Shown piece after piece: positions 34,317 through 47,119 of a stretch of DNA of 64,000 bases. Under the pieces are notes generated by a model. That model did not search any database. It was not told where the DNA came from and saw nothing but the letters and a program-made list of their open reading frames with translations. Every line of letters begins with the position of its first letter. Within the stretch, counting starts at the first letter, position 1. The translations under genes and the position numbers were made by a program. The DNA is from Antedon mediterranea (lineage: Eukaryota > Echinodermata > Crinoidea > Comatulida > Antedonidae), in the NCBI RefSeq assembly GCF_964355755.1, contig NC_092671.1, positions 7,451,001 to 7,515,000 of the forward strand, in the 5' to 3' direction.

Positions 34317-35569
34317 TATAAAGCTCAAATCAGTTTGACAAAAAAAATGTGATGTGATACAGATACAGATACAGATAACTTTTATTGTCCAACCTAAACT
34401 GGAAATTGCATTTGCTCACTTATCACATAAAAATATCGTATAAAAATATCGTATAAAAATAAAGTATAAAATGTAGAATAACAAGATAAAAATACACAAT
34501 GATTAAAATAGTACATCAAAAATATTTAAGTTAAAAATACAGATCATTACAAAACGGTTTAAAAAGTGTCTTATATTTCATTATTAAATATATTATATTA
34601 TTATTATTGTTATTATCAAAATTATTGTAGTTACCTCTTAAAGTCATCGTTAAATTTTTTAATCCCAGCTGGGAGAAACGAATTTGAGTATCGACCCGTC
34701 CGCGCCAACACCGGCCTCAGTCTACCACTTCTACCAATGTGGTAGCGAAGAAGATCCGAATGAAGGGGGGGTGGCTTTCCTCCTCCATGATCGCCTGTAA
34801 ACCATTTTTCAATCGTTCTCCGTAGTGACAATCGTAGACTGAGTCCGCTGTCAGCGCCGACGAGCCAACCACTCTTAATGCCCTTTCTAACACTTTACAT
34901 ATGCGGCCCTTATCTCCCTTGTTTATGTTCCCACCCCAGCCTAATAGGCAATAATCCCAGATAAAAAAAATAACAGATGAATAGAACATAGTAAGTATCT
35001 CTTCCCTAACCCTAAAAACGTTCATTTTCCTCAAACAGTACAGTCTAGTATTTAATTTTTTAATTAGTTGATTAGTTGATCAACATGCTCTCCTCATGAT
35101 AAATTATTGTCATACGTTACCCCAAGATACTTATGTTTTAACGATTTCTACCTCATGTCCTTTAATCTGGACAGGCTCAATTTTCCTTCTTTTTTTACGA
35201 CGGAAATCTATTCGCATTTCTTTGGTTTTTGCTACAAGTTCCAGGAAATTGTCATTACAGTATTTCGTAAACCTAACTATTTCAGATTTGAAATTTGTAT
35301 CGTCATCCTCTTTTATTAAACCTATCATTGCAGAATCGTCTGCAAATTTAATTACTGGACAGTCCGGGAACCTAGGTTGGAAATCCGACATATACAATGT
35401 GAACAAAAGGTGCAAGTACAGTACCTTGTGGTGCTCCCGTATTTGTCCGAATAATGTGCCCAAATATGGTAGTGATATTCTTAAATATGGCAGTGATATC
35501 ATCATGTCCACATTTGGGCACATCACATTTTATTGTCACATAAAGTTTGATAGTGTAGACAGAGCTTAA
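34317..35569. mobile_element. MITE family A copy 8, split by a LINE
   Basis: The left piece is 34317-34356 and the right piece is 35454-35569 (ends TGATAGTGTAGACAGAGCTT). The intervening 1.1 kb is a truncated non-LTR retrotransposon. The word ATGTG flanks the insert on both sides. Confidence 0.9.
34357..35453 (-). mobile_element. 5'-truncated non-LTR retrotransposon (LINE) with broken reverse transcriptase
   Basis: The minus strand encodes the C-terminal half of a LINE reverse transcriptase. GAPQGTVLAPLLFTLY is read just inside the boundary, then the catalytic FADDSAM motif (about 35320-35345), a thumb region and the downstream YLGVTYDNN. There is at least one frameshift between IVKT and KYLGV. 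Read on the same strand, the 3' UTR ends in a (TATCTG)n tail at 34357-34376, which is common for CR1/Jockey-type elements. It lacks the 5' half. Clade not determined. Confidence 0.88.
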
Positions 35570-36263
35570 GACTAATTGAACGACGCCTTTTTGTGTGAAT
35601 GTAGCTGTAGACTATAACTTCTTAAATTGAATCATTCCGCTAGAATCATAAAATTGCACTTTGTTTTGTAAACGTAGCACACTTATATTTCAATTTCGTG
35701 TCGTGTACTGCAAAATTACAGATAGACAATTAACAATAACAAACACAAATCTGTAACAATAATATGTGAATGTATTAATGGTTCTGTGGGATATTTAAAA
35801 GCTAGGCCATAAATGCGTCAGGTATGTCGCTTAAGGGAAATTACTCTTTTTTTAACTCGCAGAATGGATGCTGGAGCCAGAATATTAACTTGATAGCCCA
35901 ATTATTTAAACTTTAATGACACACAAATATATCAAACACAGACTATTGCGTCACTTTTTTCTTAGATATTATCAAATGTGTTTTCTAGTGAATCTCTTTT
36001 TTTCTATCATCATATTGCAGACTATTACAGTAACTATACTTAATTTTATGCAAATGATGGCTCACCATGCACGTACCACAGAATTCTCTCAGTCTTCAAA
36101 ACATGATGTGTCGTGACATTTGAAGAAAATATCAAAATCTTCTACCTATTTTAGAATTATGGTTTAGACAATTAACAAGGTTAGTATTATTTTTATTTCT
36201 AGAAAAACTTCTAGAAAAATATCTGCTTTGTACAAGGGTTCATTGTTTTTTCCACTCCTATAT

Positions 36264-36422
36264 AAAGCTTTGTTTACACTATCAAACTATTTTGATAAAC
36301 AAAAAATTGTGATGTGCCCAAATATGGTAGTGATATGGCTAAATATGGTAGTTATATGACATCATCATATCCATAATTATGGGCTCATCACATTTTTGTT
36401 TGATAGTGTAGACAGAGCTTAA
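36264..36422. mobile_element. MITE family A copy 9
   Basis: Complete copy with ends AAGCTTTGTTTACACTATCA and TGATAGTGTAGACAGAGCTT and the full interior, including duplicated ATATGGTAGTGATATG-type words. Confidence 0.92.
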
Positions 36423-36807
36423 GAAACTCCTTAAGATACCTCCTAGTTCACCTGAAAGATAAAATCAAGAAGGATGACTAATCTGGAATAGTATACCAAG
36501 TCAACTGCAACAACTGTAAATATTATAAAAAACTTGTTTAAAAACACAAATTTCAGCGCCTTTTATGCAGAAACTTTTGGTGTTAACTATATACATAAAT
36601 AAATTTACTTTACATAAACCTACCATTTTAATGATACTATATTCATGTTTACAGGATAATCTCCATTTTCTCTAGTATTGAAATGCAAGCTACTGGAACA
36701 CAACATGGAACTGTTCTTGCTTTGGTCGGGAAAATGGACTTTTTCTTACCTACTTACTTACCTACCTAGAATACAATCAACTTTGTCGAAAAAGGGTTTT
36801 GTTTAAC

Positions 36808-36870
36808 CGCCTTGAGTACTTTAGTGGATATGTGCGCTGTATAAATCTTATTATTATTATTATTATTATT
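36808..36870 (+). mobile_element. SINE/LINE 3' tail with (ATT)n
   Basis: CGCCTTGAGTACTTTAGTGG, GTGCGCTGTATAAATC, then about eight ATT repeats. Matches the tail at 33917-33978. Confidence 0.65.
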
Positions 36871-36879
36871 TTGTTTCAG

Positions 36880-38380
36880 CTTAGCTTAACTATTGGTAAT
36901 TGGCCAGAAGTTAACAATGAAAAGAAATGATACCTATGAGATACATTATGGTACAGTATAACATTTCTGTATTTTAAATATTCATGAACATTTATGCATA
37001 TTTAAATAGAATTATCATTCCAGTGCATCTCATTTAATATTGCATGGTAGAGGATTTAATAATGAATTTGTGAAATCTTGACATTTCTAGAACTGTCTTC
37101 TAAGTGAAAAAAAAAAGAAGTTTGTTGTGAATAGTAATTTATGGAAGTCATCATAAAAAGGGTCAATCTCTATATTTCTTCTGTTTTTTGTTACCAGCTA
37201 AAGACAATTTTTTAAATGTGGACATCCTTAATTCATCTGTTTTTTCTACAATTGATTGCGCATGTATGGAAAATACCAAACCTACTGAATTATTTGTGTC
37301 AAATAATCAACATCATTGAGTCAACATCAGCCATCCATTCAAGTCTATCTTTTCAATAGAATTCATAAAACATGAAATATATTTCCTTTTCATTTTCCAA
37401 AAGCATGTTAGAAATGGTTAATTATCTTGCATTTACATGGATATTTATGCAAAATTTAGATTTTAATTAAACTTTATGTATCCATGGAGGCCCGGATTTC
37501 ATTGTTCTGGGCTGTGCACATACAAAAATGAAAATCAGTTTATGTTTAAATATTTTTTGTTTGTTTGGTACTTTAAAATACTAAAAATAAATGTTGCTTT
37601 TATTTATTTTTTAGAAGACATTGTATAACAAACAAAGTTTCCAGTAAATGAAAATTGGCCAATACTTCCAGTGTAAGTCTTTTTGATTAAATACTTATAC
37701 CCTGTTTGTAATTTGAGGGAGGGCAATCTTTTAGTGCACCTTTGTAGTACAACTTTGTCTCTAGAAATACAAAAATGTCTCTAGAAATATTGATTCTATT
37801 GAAAGGGATAGGCTATATAAAAAATCAACTTTCACAAAAACATAAGGTCATTCTTTAGGAGACATATTTTTACATCAAGAGCAGTTTAGAATTGGAACTT
37901 GCTTTCTCAAAATGTTGTTTGTGCTTCTTCCATAAAAATTCAAATATGGGTTAGAGAAAATCTTGTCTGATCACCACTTTAAAAAAAATATAAAAACAAA
38001 AATGATAATTATTTGTGACAATATAAATTTCTTATTACATTTCTCAGTGGCCTGTGATAGTGTGCAGGTCATGCTGTTTGAATGCAACACATGTTTTGCG
38101 GCCTTAGGGTTATGCTATAAAGGAGGAGTAGTAATAAGATGGTAATATATACATACAGAAAAAAGGCATCTACGCCAGGTTTTGAAGTTTGAACGAGTGT
38201 ATGACCTTGTTCTGCCAATGTAAAGATGGAAATTATAATATTAATTGATGAAATTAGTTAAATAAACTATTAAATGAATTTGAAAGATGATGATGTATTT
38301 GGTAGAGATGGTACTATGTTTGAAATGGAACGTCAAATAAGTATTCATTATTCTTCAGAAACATAACCAAGGCAGTTCAA
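36880..38380. other. AT-rich stretch without recognised features
   Basis: I see only AT-rich sequence with short chance frames here. No domain, tRNA or repeat end could be supported. Confidence 0.4.
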
Positions 38381-38387
38381 TACTTAA

Positions 38388-39013
38388 AGACCCCTTCCCT
38401 GCAATTTTGGACGTTTTTTGGAAAATAATACATATATATCACTTTAAAAACATTAAACCATGTCATTCCTTGTCTTAAATGTACGTTTTATGGTAAATTA
38501 TGATAAAAAGTGAGAAACAATGCACTACCTAAGTAGCTCGCGGCGATCGACCTCTCGTGGACGGTCTTAGGCCTAGCCTAGCTAGGCTTAGTTTTGTAGG
38601 CCTAGCTGGTAAACATCGGTAACGTACGAACATCGTACGCTACCTATATACCTAGCCTGACGTTGTATAGTTGCTGCATTAATTGTCTTTCTATTTTTGC
38701 CAGACTCCGTTGATACAAATTGGGGAAAACCCGGTATTTTCGCTGAAAAGTTAGGAGTCTTCCATTTGTATTGGCCTCACGATCGATCGAAAAGTGGGCA
38801 AATTACAGGTGAAAAACAAAAATATCCATCCGCGCGCAATGCATTTTGGGATTTATAGCGGGCCGCTATAATTATTAGAATCGACTTATTTTTCACATTT
38901 TTAACCGTTTAAAGACGAAAAAAGTTATCGCAATAGGACCATATAGTATTATTTTTACATTAAATATAGTTTGTGATCTTAAATTAGATCTAAAAAACGT
39001 AGGGAATGGGGCT
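38388..39013. mobile_element. TTAA-flanked family B, copy 2
   Basis: 626 bp flanked by TTAA (38384-38387 and 39014-39017) with inverted ends AGACCCCTTCCCT and a one-base variant. Nearly identical to the inverse of 32821-33450, including the GATCGATCG segment. Confidence 0.92.
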
Positions 39014-39974
39014 TTAAATACCAGTAACCTCTAGCTTACCCCTAGCTTAACATCAAATTGCACTTTTTCAATAATACACAAATTTCTGTAGGACAATGCC
39101 CATAATCGTGGGGTCATTATATATCATCAAGCCAAAGGCATGTTCACACTAAATTGGATTTCAGTTCATTAAACTTAACGTACATTGACTCATTGTTAAT
39201 AAATACAGCCACAATGCATACATCAACAATCATTTTGAATCTTGTGTGAAACGTAACTTAAAGTCATAGACTTATTTTCGCCATCAGATTACTTTATAAG
39301 CTTTTCAAAAATGCACTTGGTATATCATTACCCTTTTTGCCCATACCTACAGCAACTTAATGTATAATTTGTTTTAATATGCAATGGATATTGGCAGAAC
39401 ATGTCAGATGGAAATATAGTTTTGAAAGTATAATTATGTAACATCCGAACAGGCGTGTACATTAAATCAAGTCCCTGGATAAGGCTGATGTGTCTTGGCT
39501 GTATAATCAGAAAAAAACGGAAATTCAAACGATAAGGCTTAAACTTAAAGGTATAGTGTCTCTAGAAAAACACAATGTAAATGAATTTTATGAAGTGTAA
39601 ATTGTTTCCCAGTACAAACTAATGTTTACTTCATTCAGCATAAAATAAATATATTTAGTTTTTGAAAATAAAATTATTTGGGTTTAATATCATTCATACT
39701 ATAATGTACATATTTAAAAATGTGTGCCCTCATGGTTTTAAAATATATAATTGATTTTACAATATGAATACAACTAAGAAATAACGGCCTTGTTTCATTT
39801 CGTTTCGTTTATTTATTTATTTCCACTCACTTATATATATATATATATATATCATTTACATTTACATATAACATATATTAAAGGTTAAATGTTGTTAAAA
39901 GCACAAAATGATTTCTGTTTTGAAATATAGTTATTATTGTGTGTGTAGTTTGTGATAAACCACGTATATTAGTT

Positions 39975-40010
39975 CGACGTTTCGATCAATACGCTTTGAT
40001 CGTCCTCAGG
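39975..40010 (-). other. Hammerhead-like core
   Basis: On the minus strand: CCTGAGGAC, a stem GATCAA/TTGATC with a short loop, then GAAACGTCGA. This is close to CUGANGA-stem II-GAAA but carries one extra base before the stem. It shares the arrangement of the foldback arms at 15.4-15.8 kb. Such cores are reported from Penelope-like retroelements; no such element is visible around it. Confidence 0.4.
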
Positions 40011-40139
40011 AGAGTTATTATTATATAACTATAGGCCTTGCCGCCATTCAGTTTGTATTTTAAACAAATAATCTTTTTTTTTCTTAGTGATCTCTTTGAA
40101 GTTTAATAACCAAATAACTAGATTTCCCCAAAATAATAA

Positions 40140-40390
40140 AAATGTATGTGCAGGTATTTTTTAGACAATTTTCTACATTATAGTATAAACATAAGCTGAC
40201 AGATTAGCTAATTACTAGCGACTAATTAGCCTAAATGGTCTCTGTTATTAAGTATGATAACAGAAGCAAAATAAGTAGTAGACCATAACATGTATGTGCA
40301 GGTGTTTTGTAGAACATTTTCAAGATTATATTATAAACATAAGTTGACATGTTAGCTAATTACTAGTGACTAATTAATAACCTAAATTTG
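40140..40390 (+). repeat. Diverged tandem duplication
   Basis: Two copies of about 100 bp (40140-40245 and 40288-40390) share ATGTATGTGCAGGT, TATAAACATAAG and TAGCTAATTACTAG, with substitutions throughout. An old local duplication. Confidence 0.75.
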
Positions 40391-40874
40391 ACATAAAGGT
40401 AAATGGATTGCGGTAAGTATATTGTTAGTTTATAATAAGGCTTTGGTCAATTCATTGGACACCCTCTACCATTAAACATAATGTCACAACATATATATAT
40501 TAAGTTCCATAATACAGAAATACAGATTATTCAAAACTGCGTAGGTAGTTTTCATTTACTGAATAAAACATACCTCTATCTATAAATGACATTTTTGATT
40601 CGCTATAAATATGCAAATTACCAATTTAGTTGATTTATTTATGTTGATATAAAAAATGTAATTCAATCGTTCAAAAGGATATCTTTTATTTATATTATTC
40701 AAAGGGTATGTTGGATTTAATACATAGATTTCCTTTTTTTCAGTGTACACCAACTTGTGGGCCTCATAATGCAAAAAAAGAAAAAAATGAACAGTTTTAT
40801 TAATTCATATCAATTTCTTTTCTAAACATTTAAAAAATTAATAATCTACATTATATTTTATTTAAAATAATAAA

Positions 40875-41030
40875 CATTATTTTTATTCTTTATTGCCAAA
40901 CACATCATAAACAACAACAAACAATTATTAACTACGAAATATGTGACAGGAAACACATAGGGGAGGAACAACCATATGTTTACTGTCGGTCTTTGTGATT
41001 AAATAAAGTTGAATTGAATTGAATTATGAT
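40875..41030 (+). mobile_element. LINE 3' end with (TTGAA)n tail
   Basis: The segment ends ATTAAATAAAGTTGAATTGA followed by further TTGAA units, like the tail of the element at 54865-55497. Only the non-coding 3' end is recognisable. Confidence 0.55.
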
Positions 41031-44000
41031 TATTCTTGGTCAAATACAGTATACTGTACATGCATGCATACTTTTATTCTTTATTATAAATGTTGCAATT
41101 TAATCTTTATTTTTTGACAGTACACATTTCATATGTTGTTGTAAAAGTTTATTGTTAAAGTTCTAAGACATTAATTAGCCTAAAAACATGATGAAATAAA
41201 GTTCAATTGATTCTGCAAATATGTGCGGAAAGAACTTTCCAAAAGTTAAATGTGAGGGCATTTAAAGTACTTTAAATTAGAACAACGGCTCAGTAATAAG
41301 ACTAAACACATAAAGAATAATTTCTGATTTGTCTTGTCCTTATTGTTAACAGAAGCTGAAGGCTATGGCGCTACTCGCGGCTCCTTTGGGAAGCATTTTC
41401 TGTTGGTAACAGTGCATAAATTTAAACACCTTGAGCCTGCAAAGAGGCAGAATAAAATGACAATAACATAAATACCAGTGATAAGAATTCTCGCCGCTTT
41501 AACTGTACTGATTAATTAAGTTGATTAATTGATTGATTGGTTTATTGATCTTTTTACAATATTCAGTTAAAAAAGAAATCTTATACACCAAAACAAGAGT
41601 TCTTTAAAAAAAAATCAATTCAGGTAATTGCACAGGAAGCTATATAATGAAAAAATAGGAAGGCAGCTGAAAGTTAAAAAGAAGAAACATTTATTACTTA
41701 CAACATTTACTTTCATTTTGATATTATAACATATTGTATTGTAACATTATAATACTGGATCAAGTTTAATCCCAGGGATATAAGAAAAAAAAAACAATAT
41801 ATAAGAATAATTGAATTATTACTATTTTGATAAATACACAGTATAATATACAATACACAAATTAAATATCTATACACATTTGGTTTTACTAAATAAAATA
41901 TGTATTTTATTTACTTTTTGGCCTAAATGTACTGAACTAATAATAACTATACGGTAACATCTTTTTATTATAAAACTCCACATAATGAGTGGCAGACCAT
42001 GATTCAATGTTGGATCATGGCTTGGCTCTCGTTATTTGGAGTCAAGTTTTTTACTATGTTATTTAAACGGTATCAGTGCATATAATATATGAGTAGAAAA
42101 CCAATATTATTGGTTTTTTTATTGGTATTTTATCTTTTTTAGACAATGACTAAGACTAAGTACTGTACAACGAGAAAGTGAAACAATTCAGTGCCAAACA
42201 GAACAAAGTTGGCTACTACCATATATGGTGAGTATGTTCTTCCTTTCTCATATTGTTTAATATATAAAAAAAAAATGTATATTTAAAAAAAAAAATATTC
42301 TTGATTTTTTATTTTTATGCTAATCCATTGACATAGATCTAGTTTTCACATTTTATTATTACTATCCCATTACCAAAACTCTCCAAAACCAGATTTTTCT
42401 TGAGGTCCAAATTCCTAAGAAAAATCTTGTTTTGGGAGAATTTTCAGAGATTAGGAGAGTTGACAGTATTTTAGATATCTATATATAATGTACACCATTT
42501 ACCAAGTTTCACATGCTTAAAGGTTGGAGTTAAATATAAATAATATAGCCGGTAATTTAATTATTCAATTTTCAACTATATGAATTTGGTTTGTATGTTT
42601 AATTTGATGTATTATATTAAACATGGAACTTTAGTATAGGTTTCAAATAAAAAACAACAATCCATTCAAATAATTATATTGATGATATTGACAATAACAA
42701 CAACTACTTAATAAACAATGACAACAATAGATATAATGGAATCTAATAAGATGAAGACAGTTGAGTAGTGACATTATCCAAGGCCTTGTAAAGAGCTGCA
42801 TCTATACTGTCCAATGTAATCAAAGTCGTGGAGGTTTTCACATTTATTAACGCTAATTACCCATCATAAATTAAAACCACTTGGGACAAATACAGCTGCA
42901 TTCATTGGTCGCAAAATCTTTATTGATTTTTCCAAGGCAAAATAAAGTGTAGAATTGTGAATTCGGTGACGTTGGTGATTCATTTCGGTCCTAATTGTAT
43001 TTATTCTTTCCCGTGGCAAGGAATTGATTCTTCCATGGTATCCATGTTATTTTTAAAACCATTATTATCTTGTCAAAAACCCTCATATCACTTACGATAG
43101 CGGACGACAAACCTCTCTGTACATTATCCAGGTAAGATAATATGATTGATGTAATCTTTAGGTTTTTAGAAACAATTTTACTCACATTAATGGAGTTGTA
43201 AGGTAATCTAAGCTGAGAGATGATTTATTGAGACGGCTAATTTTCATTTGATCTCAAATTTAACTATGTTTAGAAACGATGTGTTTGTAACGTGTACACA
43301 ACTGCATTAAAATGCGTACCAAAGCGCATATATCATACGTAGGATTCTGTTGCATATGTTTTCAGTCGTCTCTGCTTCTATGTTAATCACATGACCTAAT
43401 CCTTAATCTTAACTATTGGTAAAGCTTAGTTGTATACACGTATCTATTTAACTAGCTTCGCAATTGTAGGCATGTATTTTGATCTTACGGTTTAACAGAT
43501 GTTGAAATTTCGAGTCGCGTTAGTCATTGAGAAATGCTTTGAACCAGAAAATTATGAACTTCTAAGTCAAAAATTTATATTGATTGAGATAGTAGTAGGT
43601 TTGGTGTATTCCTAGATGTTTTTGTTCACAATAATCACATTTTATAACATCGGTTTTAATTATGATTGCAAAATACAGACCTATATTTTTGAAATATTTT
43701 TATTTTGGTTGAGTGGCGGACTTGAAGTTTGAGTCATGGTTCTGGATCTACAACTCAGTCTCCAAATAGGGCAAGATTAGGGCCTATATTCAGGTTCCAT
43801 GTTTGTGTTAGATTTGAAAATGTTTATAGAATGGAATATTTCTTGATTCAACTCTTACAATCCCTAGAGGAATTCAGTTGAAAAATAAAATTACATTTGT
43901 AGTTTTGAAATCCGACATATTTTGCATTAAATAAATAGTAAGTATACATTTGTATGCTTACTACGCAAGCGGTAAGTGAAGATGAACAGGTGGGCTTTTA

Positions 44001-46291
44001 GAAATTTAAATAAGACATGTGTTTGTATAATGGTGATCTACATATTAGCCAGGTGTTGCAAAATAGAATCATAGGCTAATTATACATTTATGGTCTACTT
44101 TTGTTTGATTGTACCTTAGTGTCTATCTAAATGTTTTAAGGGTAAATATTAATCTGTTTGGTAATTATTTAAACTCTGAATTCAAATAAATTATCAACTC
44201 AAATTGTTTAATATTATTGACAAATAATTGTAGTTTTTGCACCAAAAATGTAGAATAAAATATATTTATTTTTTTTTTATTGTATAAATTGATATAGAGT
44301 TTATTTGTTAATTACAATTATATCTAAAATGTAGTGAAGATCTAATAACCTAGACCAGAATCTTTGGCTCAAATGTGATTTTAAGTGGAAGGATTTTTAG
44401 TTATTATAGGAGGGAGTGAGACAGTTTGTGTTTGTCCATTTTCCACATTTTTCTACTGCACATATTTAAAATAAATTTGAAATAAAAAGCAATGATTCTC
44501 AAAGTTTAGTGTTGATGAAAAGATTTTATCATAATTATAATTTACACAATTTTTTCAATTGAAATTTATATTAAAAACTCATATTCCTTAAACTGTATGT
44601 TTAATAGAACAGCGTGAAATTCAAAATGAATGTGTAGTTTTATATTATAAAATAGAAATGTCATTTGTAGGCCACGAGAGGTCTTTAAACCTAGAGGTCA
44701 TCTAGAATGTATTATACAGGATTACTGTATGTTCGCAATGAATTTTCGTTCTTGCATAATGAACTACTTTATGTACAGAAATATAAAAAAGTTTCATCAA
44801 TTAAAATATAAAAATAATTTGTTTTGAAATCAATCCTTGGGCTCAACAATAATTATTTTTACAATACATTACTAAAAGCAAAGACGGATATCTTTCCTTT
44901 AAAAGCATAACAAACATAGCCCTACATTTTGCTATAGTTATATACTATGTTGGAATTATGTTTTGTTTTTTTTTTAAATCCGGTTTTGAAAAAAATGTTC
45001 TAAATGTAACATAATACATTTTATGTTATGGCTGAAGATATTCTTATATTTAGGTTCAATAAAATCTACAGGAATGAGGAATACAATCTATATAAGTGCA
45101 ATAAGTTCTTTATAATAATACTGATCGAATGTGTAAAATCCTTTATTTTTGTGCGGCCTTATATTTCGTCACAAAATTTAAGAGTGCTTGAAAATAAATT
45201 TGTCCACAGGAGTAATTATCGTTGAGCCAATATACATGCATTTTCTTTTTATTCTAAGGGTATAACTCATAGTGAAAATAAAAAAGTGGAAAAGTGTCTG
45301 ATGTGCAAAATCATGAACATATAGTATTGCAAAAATAAAGGTTTTCAGCAAAGCCCAAAGTATGTCGTAAATTCTTCATATTTTGTAAAATAATCCTAAA
45401 TCTATTCAAGTCGTTCTCTTGTGACTGTGTATAGTTTTCTTTTGATGAACTCAAAGAAAGAAAATAAAAGTTGATGTTATCAATCATAATATTGGTAGTT
45501 TCAAACATAATGCTCATGGCAACATTGTTTAGTTTATTAAAAAAAAGGGCATTTTGATAAAAAAAAAATCTTTTGTATTCTTCTACATTCAAACATAATC
45601 TTGAATATGGTCTTCTAATTATATAACAATTTATTATTTATATGATTGATTGATATTTGTTTTTTTTTAAACTGTTTAGGCTTTTACTTAATTCTTTCCT
45701 TCCCCATTCTCATTTTAAGATATTTTGATAATTTATTTTCTTGCTAAAAGCATTCAAGTGGGATGTAATATAAATGTCTTTTATTCTCGGAGTATAGAAG
45801 CTTTTGTGGTGATAAATACTCACTACTAGTTATTGCCATGCCCACTAACGGTTTTCTAATTTAACCAATTAAGTTCTAATTTATATATGTGCTTATTTTT
45901 TTCAATCACTTTCCCAAATTACATGGCAGATTCTGAGTCCGGAAACTGTGACGTGAGCTTGTGGAACTGACACCAACCTGGTTGCGAGCTAATTTACGCT
46001 AACTTTAACTGAAAATGTGACTTTTCACAAAGGGGCCTCGTGGGATTTTATAGCGAGAAGAGATTTAAAGGATTTTCACTTTTAATTCCTTTGGCTATTA
46101 TTTTGAACACGATGTGATTCTCCAGTTCTATGTGTAAATAATTGCAATAAAAATGTCTGAATTCCACTACTTTATCAGAAATAAATGTTTTAAATTGGGC
46201 AAGTTGATATTTTAAAACTTTTTAACTCTAAATTAAATAATTAATTTCCAGTATATTACAGGTTGGTTTAGAATTTCTCTGTATAATAGGC

Positions 46292-46326
46292 CTGATGAAG
46301 GCCTGAAAATAGTGTTTTCTGAAAGC
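46292..46326 (+). other. Possible third hammerhead-like core
   Basis: CCTGATGAAGGCCTGAAAAT is followed by a GAAAA/TTTTC stem and TGAAAGC. The CTGATGA box is canonical, but the stem and the GAAA junction are offset. Weak. Confidence 0.2.
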
Positions 46327-46499
46327 TTACCACTTTGGTGACTGTTTTACTATACTTTATCGTTTGATTTGCCTTAAAAATTATTATTATTGACTGTAGA
46401 AAGATAATTAGTGTAAATTAGCTGATAACCTATTCCTCTTACATCACAGTTCCTAGAATCGTGATGAAGAGAATAACCATAACAAATAAATTAAGCCTA

Positions 46500-47110
46500 A
46501 TTGTCTAAGAGATCATTTAAATTCTTGAATAAAGATGGATTTTTGAAGCTGTATAAGTCTATTGTCAGGCCAACACTTGAATATTGTAATACTGTTTATA
46601 ATCCTATTAGAAAACGAGATCAGGATGAAATAGAGAAGGTCAAGAGCAACAACAAGATTGATTCCTAGGTACCGTAATATCCCGTATGGACAACGTTTGA
46701 GAATTCTTGGTCTTCCTACCATGAGATATCAAAGGCAGAGAGCAGATGTTATCCAAGTTTTTAGGATTGTAAAAGGTTTCGATCGTATTTCGATCAACAC
46801 ATTTTTTTAATTTGATCTAGAATCTCGGACCCGTGGACACCCATATAAACTCAAGTTTAAAAGCTCTTGTCTTAATATTAGGAGGGACACGTTCTCCAGG
46901 AGAGTTATTCTCTTATGGAGCTCTGCCTACGGATGTAGTTTCATGTGCTACGGTGAACTTGTTCAAAGCAAAACTTAACGTCGCATGGTCCAACCACCCG
47001 CTGAAGTTTTCACCCTATATAGAATAGGATTTTATTGCTAAGAGGGGCTTTTAAGCACTGAGTGCTTCGCCTCGATCCCGTAGACGAAAGTGTACGGGAA
47101 ACAAGTAAAC
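46500..47110 (+). mobile_element. LINE reverse-transcriptase C-terminus, decayed
   Basis: Plus-strand frames read KLYKSIVRPTLEYCNTVYNP, then RLIPRYRNIPYGQRLRILGL, then RRVILLWSSLPTDVV after correcting for frameshifts. These are typical of the C-terminal end of non-LTR retrotransposon polyproteins. At least two frameshifts and a stop are present. It ends in a (CAAGTAAA)-type tail at about 47100-47117. Confidence 0.85.
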
Positions 47111-47119
47111 AAGTAAGAT

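Larger units (their letters stand above)
39020..46260. other. Long gene-poor stretch
   Basis: No gene could be supported. Contents seen: a retroposon tail with TTTATTTATTTATTTCC and an (AT)n run at about 39800-39855; a hammerhead-like core at 39975-40010; a diverged direct duplication at 40140-40245 and 40288-40390; and a plus-strand LINE 3' end at 40875-41030. Short frames near 45311-45592 (minus, about 90 codons) have no recognisable domain. Confidence 0.5.

Noticed and set aside
42780-42900. Minus-strand frame with several cysteines after an AG
   Set aside because: It ends in a stop before any usable GT donor and has no partner exon in phase that I could justify.
45311-45592. 93-codon minus-strand frame
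   Set aside because: Length is unremarkable for DNA this AT-rich; no domain, splice or start evidence.
46292-46326. Hammerhead ribozyme
   Set aside because: The CTGATGA box is present, but the stem and GAAA are displaced and no stems I/III could be identified; kept only as a weak lead.
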